A stretch of 38,130 nucleotides of DNA, from assembly GCA_019677205.1 (NCBI GenBank), contig JAAMXY010000275.1, positions 1 to 38,130 on the forward strand, in the 5' to 3' direction. The notes beneath the pieces were generated by a model. That model made no database searches. It was not told where the DNA came from and saw only the letters and a list, made by a program, of their open reading frames with translations. Shown here piece after piece: positions 1-10,313 of this stretch. Within the stretch, counting starts at the first letter, position 1, and each line of letters starts with the position of its first letter. A program made the position numbers and the translations under genes. This DNA is from Pinguiococcus pyrenoidosus (Eukaryota > Sar > Pinguiophyceae > Pinguiochrysidales > Pinguiochrysidaceae).

Positions 1-229
1 AAAATTCCAGATTCTCAAGATCGTTATTTACTACAGCTAGTCTGAAATCCCGTGAGCGGCCCTACCAGTTCCCGAATGAACCCCGCACTTCCCGCCAATT
101 CGTTGCCTCACTTTGGGGGCTCCGAGCCGCCACAGGCCGCGTATGACCTCTTCCTGCTCGTCCAGAATCCAGTGTGGAGTTTCCTTGGCATCGCTTCCTT
201 GGCATCGCTTCGCCTGACAGCCACCCTCC

Positions 230-1982
230 ATGCCGGAGGCGCATGAGACGTCGGAGTCGGACTTGAGCGCGCCCCTTGCGGCCCCGAAGATGCCGCTTCG
301 CCTTCGCTCGTCCAGCTTGGACCACCAGCAGGCGCCTTCCGAGCCGCGGCGGATCGGAGTGGCTGCGCTGGCTTGCCTGGTCTTCTTCAGCGTCAGCGGC
401 GGCCCGTTTGGCTTCGAAGAAGCCATCGGCGCCGGCGGCGCCGGCTGGACGATCCTCGGATGCCTTTTGATGCCGCTGATCTGGAGCGTGCCCGAGGCGC
501 TGATGACCGCGGAGCTGAGCTCTGCCTTTCCCGAGGCGTCGGGCTTCAGTGCGTGGGTGAACGAGGCCTTTGGGCCCTTCATGGCGTTCCTGTGCGGCGC
601 GCTGTCGTGGGTGTCCGGCGTCACGGACAACGCCGTCTATCCCGTGCTCCTGCTGGACTACATTCAGCAGGCGGTGCGGCGCGATCTGGGCCCGAAAAAC
701 GATGATGACGCGGGTGGCGGCGGACTGGACATCCCCCTCGCCGTCCAGTGGGTGTTCATCTTGGTCTTCACCGTCGGCTTCACCTACCTCACGTGGAGGG
801 GCCTGGACATCACGGGCAATGTGGCCATCGCGCTCACGGTCGCCTGCCTGGCGCCGTTTGCCGTGTATGTGGCCTTTGCCGCGGGGTCGCTGCAGCCCGG
901 CAGATGGCTGAACTTCCGCCGCGTCGAAGACGTGGACTGGCGCACGCTCGTGAACGTGCTCTTCTGGAACTACAACTACTTCGACAGCTCTTCGGCCTGG
1001 GCAGGAGACGTGCAAGGGCCCCGCACCTTCCCAGTTGCGATGGTGTATGCGCTCCTGATCGTCTTCCTCACCTACCTGCTGCCCACCCTGGCGGCCACGG
1101 GCACGGCACCTCGCGATGCCGACTACTGCGATGGCTGCTTCACGAACCTTGCGAACAACGTCGCCGGCGGCACCGCGCTTGGGTACTGGATCTTGGCGGC
1201 GGCGGCAATCAGCTGCATCGGCCTCTTCATCGCGGAGATGAGTAGTGATGCATTTCAGCTCATGGGTAAGCTTCGATGTAGTCTTCGCGTACCTCGTCGG
1301 GTCTCCCCCTTGTCTGCCATCTGCTCGCCCCCGCCTACCACACGTGCGATGCGAATAACAAAGCACTGAATGAACAGGCCTGGCCGAACGAGGTATCCTG
1401 CCCTCCGCTCTAGCTCGGCGGAGCAAGTACGGAACGCCCACGATAGCGACCTTGCTCTCAGCCGTTGGCGTGGTGGCGCTCAGCAAGATGAGCTTCACGG
1501 AGATCATCGAGGTGGAGAACGCTCTCTACGTGTTTGCCGAAGTGATCGAGTTCGCGGCCTTCGTCTACTTGCGCAGATACCGGGCCGACGTGCCCAGGCC
1601 GTTCAAAGTGCCCTACCTCGATGGTTGGCGCAGCGCCTTCCTGTTCGTGCCGGCCTCGCTCTTCCTCTTCTTCGTGCTCATCATCTGCAGCAGCCTCACG
1701 CTGATTCTGACGGGAGCAGTCACCGTGGGCACGTGCGCGTTCTACGTCTTCCTCTGCGCCGCGCGGAGGTACAGATGGTTCGACTTCCGCCCCATCGAGC
1801 CGGGCTGGAGCACGGACCGCGATCCCTTCCTCATCCGCATGATTTTGACAGCGCTCAGCGTTGATCATCCGGGCGAGTTTCTACTTCACTCGACGGTCTT
1901 GGATGACGAGCAGTCGGAAGGTCAAGTGGACTCCAGCGATCGCGGGAGGGCCTTGTATGACTCGTCGGAAGCATCACCTTGA
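230..1982 (+). CDS. Amino acid/polyamine permease (APC superfamily, plant LAT/PUT-like)
   Basis: Two exons, 230-1265 and 1378-1982, give 546 residues. The 112-bp intron (GTAAGC...ACAG) splits a Gly codon and restores the conserved stretch DAFQLMGLAERGILPSAL, which is broken without splicing. The protein starts with a polar tail of about 40 residues. It then has TM1 with the glycine-rich FFSVSGGPFGFEEAIGAG motif of APC transporters, and about 12 hydrophobic segments with the order and length typical of plant L-type amino acid/polyamine uptake transporters. The segment KYGTPTIATLLSAVGVVALS is a family landmark. The inferred role is proton-coupled uptake of amino acids or polyamines across the plasma or an internal membrane; the substrate cannot be read from sequence. 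The Met at 230 is chosen because it opens the frame before TM1; a second in-frame Met lies about 20 codons downstream. Confidence 0.88.
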
Positions 1983-2836
1983 TCGGAGCGACAGCAGAGT
2001 CGTGCTAGGAGCATCTGACCTCCACGTGCGCAAGACACACGGCAACAAGCTGCGTGGCAGTGAACAGGAATCGCTGATTCTACCGCATCGATCGCTGCTT
2101 CGCCGCCTCGCAACAGCAATGATGGGCGCCCCAGCCAAGCGTGCCACGGGCACGATTGCTTTCGTGCTTATTCACAAAGGCTGGCGGATTGATCTAGCGA
2201 TCCCCAACGCGCGATATCCACGTTACGAGAACGGCGGGAGTATGCCTGGCTCCCTGGGCTCAGTGCTGCTGCGCACGTGATCCAGCCTGGCTAGAATTCT
2301 GTCCAGATTGGATTGGATTCGATTAGATTGGATTAGATTGGGTTGGGTGGGATGAAATTGGGTTGGATAAGATTGGATGGGATTGGATTGGATTGGATGG
2401 GACAAGGCCAAGAGATGATGTGGGACTTCTTTCCACAAGTCGTCGCTTTCTTGTGGCGTGTTTTCGAGGCTTTGCTCATCCACAGCGGACGTCGTGAAGT
2501 AGCTGACTGTCTTGTAGCGTTAGGAGGACCGCTTCATAGTATCAGAAGACTAGCGTGTGCGGAGAGGTGGGCGGCCTGCTCCTTCGATTGCATAGAATCC
2601 CTTCGATTTGTCGCTTCTGATGCTCAAGTTCAAATCCAGAGAAGAAAGGATCTTCAGGTTCACTCCAGAAAAGGGTGAAGCTGCACATCCGTCGGCTAGC
2701 TATGGGACTCCCGAAACGTACATGGGCGCCACAATTGAGACGCACGGAGACTACGAACCGGCGGTAGAGCTGGCCCGAACACAATCTAGAGCGATGCTTC
2801 AAAAGAACTCTGAACTGGAGGAAGGGACATCGTCGC
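1983..2836. other. Intergenic, between the convergent permease and MORN genes
   Basis: These 854 bases separate two 3' ends. I see no frame with recognisable protein content. The only structure is the GGATT-type pentamer tract at about 2306-2402, listed separately. Untranslated 3' regions of both genes probably occupy part of it. Confidence 0.6.
2306..2402. repeat. Imperfect pentanucleotide tandem repeat (GGATT/GATTG)
   Basis: About 19 degenerate units of GGATT or GATTG type run head to tail, with variants GATTA, GGGTT and GATAA. The tract is strongly purine/T biased and has almost no C, unlike its surroundings. It lies between two convergent genes, so it would be transcribed only if a 3' UTR reaches it. 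Confidence 0.85.
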
Positions 2837-4876
2837 CTAGAACTGAGGATCAAGCCAAGCGGCCCCTTCGCGGAAGATGTACTCGACCTTTCCCTTCAGC
2901 ACACCATTCTCCCATACGCCGGCAAAGGCGTCTCCGTTGGGCAGCTCGATTCGCCCCTCACCATGCCGAACGCCTTGCTTCCAGTTCCCGTTGTACACGT
3001 AGCCGTCTTCAGCGCAAGTCTGTCATACACACAGAACGCGGACGTTCAGGTGCCTTAGGAAGCTGAGAGGCCGAATCTTTCACAACGGGAAGGCTCACCT
3101 GAAGCCCAATGCCGTGCCGATGGTCTGCATCCCACTCTCCGTCGTAGACATCGCCGTTCTCAAACGTAAGAATGCCGTGTCCAGAAGCGACGTCGTCCTA
3201 GCGAAAACGAGGGCCAAAGATACAACAAACACGAAATGGAGAGAGGAAAAGAGCAAGGAAGCGTCATCTTCCAGGCCGTCAAATGTGTGTATGCCGGGAG
3301 CTTTTTCTGGTACCTCCCACATCCCTCGGAAGATGTCTCCGTTGGAGTAGTTGAGCTCGCCTGTGATGTGATGAAATTAGCGACTTCTTCTCACCGACCG
3401 CTTGGCGGATCGTTCGTCCTCTTACCGAGTCCATTCTTTCGGCCATCTTTCCACAGCCCATCATATACATCGCCGCTCGCGTAGTAGAGTCGCCCACGGC
3501 CGTTCTGCTTGTCATTGTCCCACTGGCCCTCGAAGCGGTCGCCGTTCTTGTAGTACAACGTGCCGAAGCCTCGCTTCTGGTCATTCTCAAAAGCCCCTTC
3601 ATATCTAACGCAGGCTGATCAGCGCCCGCCTCCAGACCATTGTCTTCGTGGTCACAGACGTGAAAGCACCTGTTGCCGTTGGCGAAGGAGAAGATCCCCT
3701 CGCCCTCCATCCTGCGTAGAAGCGATTACGTCAGCGTCATGCTGAGAGCGAAGAGCATCGACCGATGCGGGAAAACACACTTACATCGAGTTCACCCAAG
3801 TGCCTTCGTAGCAGGAGCCGTCCTCGTACCAGTAGCGACCTGCATTGCGAGCACACCATGAGCCCGTGAAAAGCGTCTCAGACCTGCACAAAGCGCCCAA
3901 CCTTCTCCCTGCATTTGGCCCTGAGTCAAGCCAAGCAACGGTGAGAAAGACTCGCAAAAACCAATCCGTTCGTATGGGCGGTACCTCCACCCAGTCGCCG
4001 TCGTACTTCTCCGCGACTTCTCCTTCGCTGTTCACGTACACCATGATACCACGGCCGTGCCGCTTGTCGTCCGCCCATTCACCTGTTGCAGACGAGGCGC
4101 GTTCCGCAGGCATCATGCACCCATCCCTGTCGTTCCCATAGGCACCGGCGGTCCTCCAGTACCTTCATAGCGATCGCCATCCGCGTAGAAGTACGTGCCA
4201 ACGCCGTCCATGCGGCTCTTGCTCCACTCGCCCTCGTAGCGAGCACCATCCGTAAAGAACAGGGTGCCGCGTCCATTGATCATCGAGTCCTTCGGAGTCC
4301 CACACGATGGCGCGTCAACGTTCCCCGCTTCGACAGCAAAGCAAGCAATGAGGCTGCTGCGGACCAGCACGAACCTTCCAGTCCCCTTCATATCGGTTCC
4401 CATTTGGATACGTCGCGATGCCGTGGCCCACCATGCGATCGTTCTCCCACGTTCCTGCCAAAACAAGTCACGAGTCCGCTCCGCTCATCTCCGTCCACAC
4501 CGGGCAGGTGCACACCTTCGAAGACCGTGCCGTCCAGAAACTCGTACTTCCCGTGGCCGTTGCGCTTGCCATGCTGCCACTCGCCAAAGTACGTCTCTCC
4601 GTTGGCGTACTGCGGACCCGAAGAAACGCGTCAACTCCAGCCGCGTTTTCCGCGGTGCCCAAGAGCTCGCATCATCAGCTGACCTTCATACGCCCTGCGT
4701 GCACGAAATGAACGTGCAAAGATTAGCCTTCACGAAGCATAAGTACCCAACGAATCCCTCTCAGCGCATGCAAACGCCCGATGCGGTCGTGAGAGAGCTG
4801 CTGCGAAAAGAACAGAATCCAAATCACCTTGGCCGTGCATCTGGCCAGCAACGACTTGGCCTTTGTACTCCGACAT
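2837..4876 (-). CDS. MORN-repeat protein, 13 exons including two microexons
   Basis: Exons in coding order: 4876-4828, 4694-4684, 4609-4516, 4454-4375, 4289-4163, 4082-3985, 3920-3902, 3839-3785, 3711-3670, 3604-3426, 3360-3314, 3197-3099, 3019-2837. All 12 introns are GT-AG (61-133 bp), and the phases join to 360 residues with a stop at 2837-2839. Almost the whole protein is MORN repeats (Y-x-G-x-W-x-x-G-x-x-x-G-x-G), roughly 14 of them, for example YFGEWQHGKRNGHGKY, YEGEWSKSRMDGVGTY and FEGQWDNDKQNGRGRL. Two exons are only 11 and 19 nt, yet they supply the ends of complete repeats (MHGQGRMKYANG; GQMQGEGRYWYEDG). MORN arrays bind membranes or act as dimeric scaffolds; no catalytic domain is fused here. 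The start Met at 4876 opens directly into the first repeat (MSEYKGQVVAGQMHG). Confidence is high for the family and good for each junction. Confidence 0.88.
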
Positions 4877-5314
4877 GGTCGCTCGCTCGTCTGCACTGAG
4901 AACCACTACGGAAGCGTCGGGAGCGGAGGTCGGGAGCGCCGAGCCGAAGCTGTGGCGTTGGCGGGCGAACGTGCCAGGCCCAAACCCCTCGTTTCGCGCA
5001 AAGAATAGCGAGCTAGAGGAAATTCAGAAACGATTTCACTTAGTTTCAAATCAGCTAGGTGGCGCCAATTGGTCAGAAGGAGGAAATGAAATGTGAAAAG
5101 TCTCCAAAGTATCCATGTCATTGGATAAGCGGCGTTTCTCTAACTTTCCCGAAGCCATACATGCCCCGCTGCGGATGGCGCGTCTTCGCGGGATCGACGC
5201 CACTCAAATGCGCTTCCTTGGCGCCCCGAGCTTGCGGTTGCGCATCTCCCTCCGGTAAAGCGTCGCTCAGGAGAGCGCATGCTCTGTCGAAAGCCGAGAG
5301 AAACAGCGATCTAG
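4877..5314. promoter_or_regulatory. Divergent spacer between MORN gene and channel gene
   Basis: 438 bases lie between two start codons that face away from each other, so both promoters should be here. I see no clear TATA box or repeat. It could also hold a 5' exon of the channel gene, whose true N-terminus is uncertain. Confidence 0.4.
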
Positions 5315-8300
5315 ATGAAGACGCCAGACAACCGCAGCGCCGCTGCGGTGTCGGTGGGTGTATCTTTCTGTCACTCTGTCGACTTTGAAGTCCATCTCAG
5401 CTCCGTGCGCACCACCAACCACGCTATAGGCGGACGGTCAGTCGAAGGCGACGTCAGATGCGACGGATCTGGAGCTGGAGCTGTCAAAGGGACTTTGGAA
5501 CAGGTGAAACCTAAAGAAGAGACGCGGGATCGTCGCGGGTTCGACGGACTGATCTTCGCGTGTTTTTGGATTTCGTGCAGAATCCATTCGTGGGAAGCTC
5601 TGTACGACTCCCAGCCACTGCATGAGGATGACGAAGGACTTCTGGCGCAGCTCATGGAGCGCGCAGAGAGCGGCATCGACGCGCTTCCGCCGCATCGACG
5701 AGAGGCTCAGCGGATTCTCTTGGCGGCGGACTTCGTGAAGCACGCGAGGCACTGCCGACCGGTGATCTACTCGCGCGCGGGGCTTCTGGCCTTTCGGGTC
5801 CGACGCGTGCTGCGCTCGCGGTTGACGAAGGGCTTCATCTTCGCCACCTGCGTCCTGCACGCCGCGCTGGCCCTGATCGACGACCCCATCTGCGACTGCG
5901 AGACGGGCACTCCCGAGAGCGTCAGTTGCAAGGATCCTTCCCAGGTGTATGCGACGCGCTTGACCCATGCGACGATGCTCGACTACTTCGTGACGGTCGT
6001 GTACGCGCTCGAGGCCGTGTCCTTGCTTCTCCTGATCTGCCCACCGAGGCTTTTCAGCGGCACCTCAGCCCCGGGAAAAGTGCAGCCCGAAGAGCGGTTG
6101 CCACTGCTGCCGGAGTCGCCCATGAGAAGAACGTATGCGCTCACAACGAACCGGAGACTGAGGCGATTCATCCGGGCGCACATGTGGGAGACGCTTCGGG
6201 TCCTGTACGTGGCCATCCGCATCGTGTTCAACGTGCTCTGTGCGACGTCGCTGGTGTCGATCCCCATGAAGCGGAGCCTGGTCTGGGGGCTGAGATCGGT
6301 CGCCCCCAGCATCTTCCTCAGCCGCGGACGACACCTGCAGTTCATGGCCGAAGGCGTGGGGATTGCGCTGTGGCGGCAACGGTGGTTTGCGTTCTTTGTC
6401 GCCGCGGTGATCACCATGTTTGCATTCGTCTCGTTTGTTGCACTGATGCCGACCGGGGAGGACTGCGCCGACTGCAAGGAGTTCCAGAACTTCGGAGAAT
6501 CCTGCGTCTACTACCTGAGGCTCTTCACCTCCCCTCCGGAGCTGACGACCGCCACGGAGAACTACTCGGCGGCCTCGCCCGTCGCCGCCCCTCTCTTCGA
6601 AGTCACGTTCATGGTCTCCGTCTGCTCCCTTCTCGGCGCTCTGCTTGTTGCCATCAGCAATCGGGCCTTCCGCCTGCACACGGAGTTTGTGTACGAGAAG
6701 CGCATGAGCCGAAGGCGGATCGGGGTCTCGGCGGCATTTCGACTGCTGCAGAACAGTCCCGAGGGCGTCAGCCTTCGGACGTGGGTCCAGCTTGCCAGCA
6801 GAAAGAGGTTCACGGGAGAGAGGTGGCCCTGTGGCCTCGGGATTCGCATTTTTGACGTCGTCAAGCTTGATCTGCGGAGTCGACAAGCTGCGATGGAAGG
6901 GGTGGGGGCTGATGCAGAGCTGGAGGAAGAAGCGCCTCCCGAGAAGCCGATCTTGACGCGATATGGATCATTCCGACACGCTGGGATGATTCGCACCACG
7001 CGCTCGCACCCCGCATCCAAGGCGTCAAAAGCTCCCTCTGGGCTGCCGGGAGGCCTGGCTGATTGGTCGATTCACGCAGACATGTTCAACGACGTTCACG
7101 GATCCAACGTCTCCGCGACGGAGTCGTCCTTTGCGACGCTCGTGACTCATCTGATGGCGGGCGAGCTCGAGTCATCGTCTTCAGCTCGCGCTGCGCAGCA
7201 CAAGCTGGACTGCGAGCGCTTGTTCTCCGATGCGGCCGACGAGGAATACGCGGACGAGAAGATGTTCTTGGGTTTGGTGTCCGTCTTGAACTCGCGGCAC
7301 GACATCTACACCAATGCGAGAGGGCAGGAAGCCAGCGAGGAAGACATCAGAATGGACGAGGAGCTTCACTGGAGGCTTGACGGCGGCGGGAGAAAGCCGT
7401 GTCCGGCTGAGTCGCGCGCCGGCGACGATGACATCTGGAAGGATTCCGTGGTGGACATCCCAAGGAAAGCATGGAAGCTTTCCGTGCGCCCATACATTCG
7501 GAGAAACCGGTGCTTGAACTGGGCGAGGGAGACCGGCACCCTCCTTGCGGTGTCGGTGCGAGAGCTCTTCGATTGCCAAGTGCGCGTCCCGTTCTCGGAT
7601 GTCTACTTCTCGCCCCTCTCCATGTTCTTCGACATCGCGGTCTGCGTCAGCCTCGTCACGAGCTACTACATCACCCTGGCGAAGGGCTACGATCAGCAGG
7701 ACTGCTTCATGGAGGCCCCGACGTACAGCGGGCCGCACTACAACGTGCCTCTGGCTTGTCTGGCGTATACCGTGAGCGACATCCTCATCATCGTCTTCTG
7801 GCTTGAGGTGTTCCTGTATGTCGTGTACTTCAAGGGCTTCGTGAGGTACCTGAACGCGGACGCGCCCTTCCATTTCATCGACTTCTTGGTCGTGTGTGCG
7901 AGCACGATTTTCTCCCTGAGCCACATCAGCGGCGAACACGGCAACGTCGGGCGCGCCATCATCGCGCTGCGCAGCCTGCGCGTGTTTCGATTCCTGCAGA
8001 ACTTCCGGGATATCGAGCCCGTCAAGTCCATGGCTTCGCTCTTGGCAACTCTGCCGTTGCTGCTGAGGCTCTTCTTCGTGCAATTCTGCGTGCTCTACGC
8101 CTTCAGCGTCGTCGCGCACATTCTCTACTGTGACAAGCTCTGGCCAGAGATGGATCTGACCTCGCCATTTCCCCAGAGCACCGCCTCGGCCTGGCGCAAG
8201 TTCAGCGACACCCTCAGCTTCGACACCTTCGCTTCGTCACTGTATACCATGTTCGCCCTGCAGCGAATATCTGGCTGGACCATGGTCATGGACGCCACGC

Positions 8301-8854
8301 GGCTGAACGTGCAGGGCAAGGGCGCTCGCATCCTCAGCGACTTCTTCTTCTACTTGTTCCGTCTCCTCAACACCATGCTGCTGACGCCGGCGTTGATCGG
8401 ATTCGTGGTGCAAGCATTCATGTCAGGAATCGCGCAGAAGGCAGCGCGGGAGGCCAAAGAGCAGGCTGCAAGAGACACCGACGAGAGCAGCAGCTCCGCT
8501 ACCTCACTGCAGAAGAGCGCTTCCGTCTCCAGCATTGGGGTCGAGGACCACCCGGCGATGTCGACGACCACCAGCGTGGATGCGGCTCAGGCCGGGGACC
8601 ATCTGCTAGAGGTCTTGTCTGAGGAGAAAGAGCACAGCGCACGGGGCCTTTGGAAGGGACTGAGGCAAGTCGTGAAGAGGAATCCTGCCGCCCTCAATCG
8701 CGCGAGATCGGCGTTTGGTGCGGTCCTCGAGCATGAAGAAGGAGACGAGATCCCTGACGTGTCTGACCAAGGGGGCTGGCGCAGCCACTCGTTGCCCGCG
8801 AACCGAGTCCGAAGTGACGATGGGTCGGCGGCAGAGAGCAAGACTTCGAATTGA
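5315..8854 (+). CDS. Two-domain voltage-gated-type cation channel (two-pore channel-like)
   Basis: The frame is open for 1179 residues. Domain I: S1 about 170-190, S2 about 222-243, S5 about 355-377, a pore stretch YLRLFTSPPEL near 400, S6 about 425-447. A hydrophilic linker of about 320 residues follows. Domain II: S1 near 771, S4 IALRSLRVFRFLQNFRD near 883 with Arg at every third position, pore FASSLYTMFALQRISGW near 970, S6 about 1009-1035. Two six-helix units with a charged S4 only in domain II is the two-pore channel plan; such channels carry Na+ or Ca2+ in vacuoles and endolysosomes. The usual Asn residues of both filters are not seen. The C-terminal tail is Ser-rich with acidic patches. 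The first 85-90 residues look non-conserved, and TTTCGTGCAG at 5571-5580 resembles an acceptor, so the start at 5315 may belong to an upstream exon or be wrong. Confidence 0.75.
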   Translation: MKTPDNRSAAAVSVGVSFCHSVDFEVHLSSVRTTNHAIGGRSVEGDVRCDGSGAGAVKGTLEQVKPKEETRDRRGFDGLIFACFWISCRIHSWEALYDSQPLHEDDEGLLAQLMERAESGIDALPPHRREAQRILLAADFVKHARHCRPVIYSRAGLLAFRVRRVLRSRLTKGFIFATCVLHAALALIDDPICDCETGTPESVSCKDPSQVYATRLTHATMLDYFVTVVYALEAVSLLLLICPPRLFSGTSAPGKVQPEERLPLLPESPMRRTYALTTNRRLRRFIRAHMWETLRVLYVAIRIVFNVLCATSLVSIPMKRSLVWGLRSVAPSIFLSRGRHLQFMAEGVGIALWRQRWFAFFVAAVITMFAFVSFVALMPTGEDCADCKEFQNFGESCVYYLRLFTSPPELTTATENYSAASPVAAPLFEVTFMVSVCSLLGALLVAISNRAFRLHTEFVYEKRMSRRRIGVSAAFRLLQNSPEGVSLRTWVQLASRKRFTGERWPCGLGIRIFDVVKLDLRSRQAAMEGVGADAELEEEAPPEKPILTRYGSFRHAGMIRTTRSHPASKASKAPSGLPGGLADWSIHADMFNDVHGSNVSATESSFATLVTHLMAGELESSSSARAAQHKLDCERLFSDAADEEYADEKMFLGLVSVLNSRHDIYTNARGQEASEEDIRMDEELHWRLDGGGRKPCPAESRAGDDDIWKDSVVDIPRKAWKLSVRPYIRRNRCLNWARETGTLLAVSVRELFDCQVRVPFSDVYFSPLSMFFDIAVCVSLVTSYYITLAKGYDQQDCFMEAPTYSGPHYNVPLACLAYTVSDILIIVFWLEVFLYVVYFKGFVRYLNADAPFHFIDFLVVCASTIFSLSHISGEHGNVGRAIIALRSLRVFRFLQNFRDIEPVKSMASLLATLPLLLRLFFVQFCVLYAFSVVAHILYCDKLWPEMDLTSPFPQSTASAWRKFSDTLSFDTFASSLYTMFALQRISGWTMVMDATRLNVQGKGARILSDFFFYLFRLLNTMLLTPALIGFVVQAFMSGIAQKAAREAKEQAARDTDESSSSATSLQKSASVSSIGVEDHPAMSTTTSVDAAQAGDHLLEVLSEEKEHSARGLWKGLRQVVKRNPAALNRARSAFGAVLEHEEGDEIPDVSDQGGWRSHSLPANRVRSDDGSAAESKTSN

Positions 8855-9039
8855 AGAGCAAAAGGAGGGATTTAGGAAAGCGGGAAGGAGCAAGCGGCGA
8901 ACATCTGCTCGAGAATGCAAGCCAAGGCATCACAGGCTTTACGGGAGCTGAGCAGCGGCCTGTTGGCGATCCGAAGAAGCGTACGAGGCATTCGACGGCC
9001 CTAGTGTCTTTTGAATGAGCTAGAAGAAGCTTGCACGAT

Positions 9040-10234
9040 CTAGAAGAAGAGGTTTGCGGCGCTTTGGCCGCGTCCGCTGCTTTGAAGGTTAGCGAGGCCT
9101 TTCCTGCTCCGGAGGGTCTTAATGCCCGGCAGCCTCGACTGCTGCCGTCTCATTCCGCCTCCCTTCGCGTAGAGCCGCTCCATATCCGCTCGCTTTTGAG
9201 GATTGAAGTAGTACTGGACGCACCCGATTCGCTTGATGATGGCCCGCCTCCGCTCCTTGGACGGACGCTCAGTCTCTTCGGTCTGTACGCTGGCACGACA
9301 AAGGCGTCGAGGCGACCACTCACCTCCTCGGCCTCCTTCTTCTCTCGTTCCTCCTTGTCCCTATTGGTCTCCTCGGCTTCTTCGCGCGCTTGCGCAAGCC
9401 GCGCGATGCGCCTCCCCCACCATGCGACGCCGCAGACGGACTCCCGGAGGCAGTTCTGCATGTGGAACACGGGATAGAGCACCGCAGGGAAATGCCTGTT
9501 CATCATCTCGAACTCCGGGAAGTATAGACGCCCGTGCTCGTCGTAGTCCAGGCCAACGAGGCAGTGCGCGACGTTTGCCGGCACGTTCTCGTCGTAGATT
9601 GAATCCACAATGTATCCCAGCTCTTCTTTGTCCAGATAGCCTGCAGACAGGAGAGACCTGCTTACAGAGACCACGAAAGCTAGCATGCTTGCGCATCCCC
9701 TCCGTCGTCAGTCGCGCACCGTTCTTGTCCTTGTCGAACACGAAGAAGCAGAAGCGCAGGATGTCTCGCGTCTCAAACCCGGCGAGGGTGCACGTGATCT
9801 GCACGAACTCGCCAAAGTTGATGGACTCCTCGTCCTTGATGCCACAGAGCTCGTAGAGGCCCTTGTGGATCTCCTTGTCAACGCTCCGTTGCTGGCAAAT
9901 ATTGAGCAGGAAGTCCTTTGCAGTCCGCTTCGTCATCCTCTCCTTGCAGATCCTCGCCTTGTGGTTCACGTGGCAGACTTGCTGGCCTCACCTGCTTCGA
10001 CATGATCCCAAGGCCCTCATAGTCATACCGCAGGAAGCACTTCCAGAAGAGCCCTTTTCGCATGTGCGAGCGCATCTCAGCAGGTCAGGGTCCACAGGAC
10101 TCGTCGCAGTGCTGCCGGGCCTTCTGCTCCCGGTCTCTCCTACCTACGTCCGACGACGTCAGCTGCATCCGCTTCACCGTCTTCAGCAGTCTTTCATCAT
10201 CTATGATGGGCGGGTGCGCCGGCGCAGCCCCCAT
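9040..10234 (-). CDS. EF-hand calcium-binding protein
   Basis: Exons in coding order: 10234-10148, 10075-9992, 9942-9720, 9640-9324, 9282-9040, giving 317 residues if the Met at 10234 is the start. The frame is open upstream into the N run, so more 5' coding is possible. The splice at 9720/9640 rebuilds a canonical EF loop, DKDKNGYLDKEE (D1, D3, N5, D9, E12). A second loop, DYDEHGRLYFPE, follows about 40 residues later. An earlier segment, RYDYEGLGIMSK, may be a degenerate hand. A highly charged, probably coiled region (EETNRDKEEREKKEAEE) comes next, then a basic tail. The order resembles calcineurin-B/NCS-type sensors with an added C-terminal helix, but I cannot name the subfamily. The smallest introns are 41 and 49 bp; for the third exon an acceptor 15 bases upstream (intron of 34) would also stay in frame. 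Confidence 0.75.
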
Positions 10235-10313
10235 CCTCGCCTGGCGGCCGCCCTCGCGGCGGCGCTGCGGAGGCCTCTGCAGAGTCCGGACCCTCCGCGA
10301 CGAAAAGCGGTCC

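Noticed and set aside
62-1507. Long open frame on the minus strand opposite the permease gene
   Set aside because: It is an antisense shadow of GC-rich codons; composition is Arg/His/Gly-rich without domains, and it spans the permease intron.
2837-4876. MORN gene as a pseudogene with many frameshifts
   Set aside because: All breaks resolve as GT-AG introns with matching phases, two of them beside microexons; the joined frame is intact for 360 residues.
2801-5030. Similar stretches AAAGAACTCTGAACTGGAGG and AAGAATAGCGAGCTAGAGG flanking the MORN gene
   Set aside because: Matches are too short and diverged to call flanking repeats or target-site duplications.
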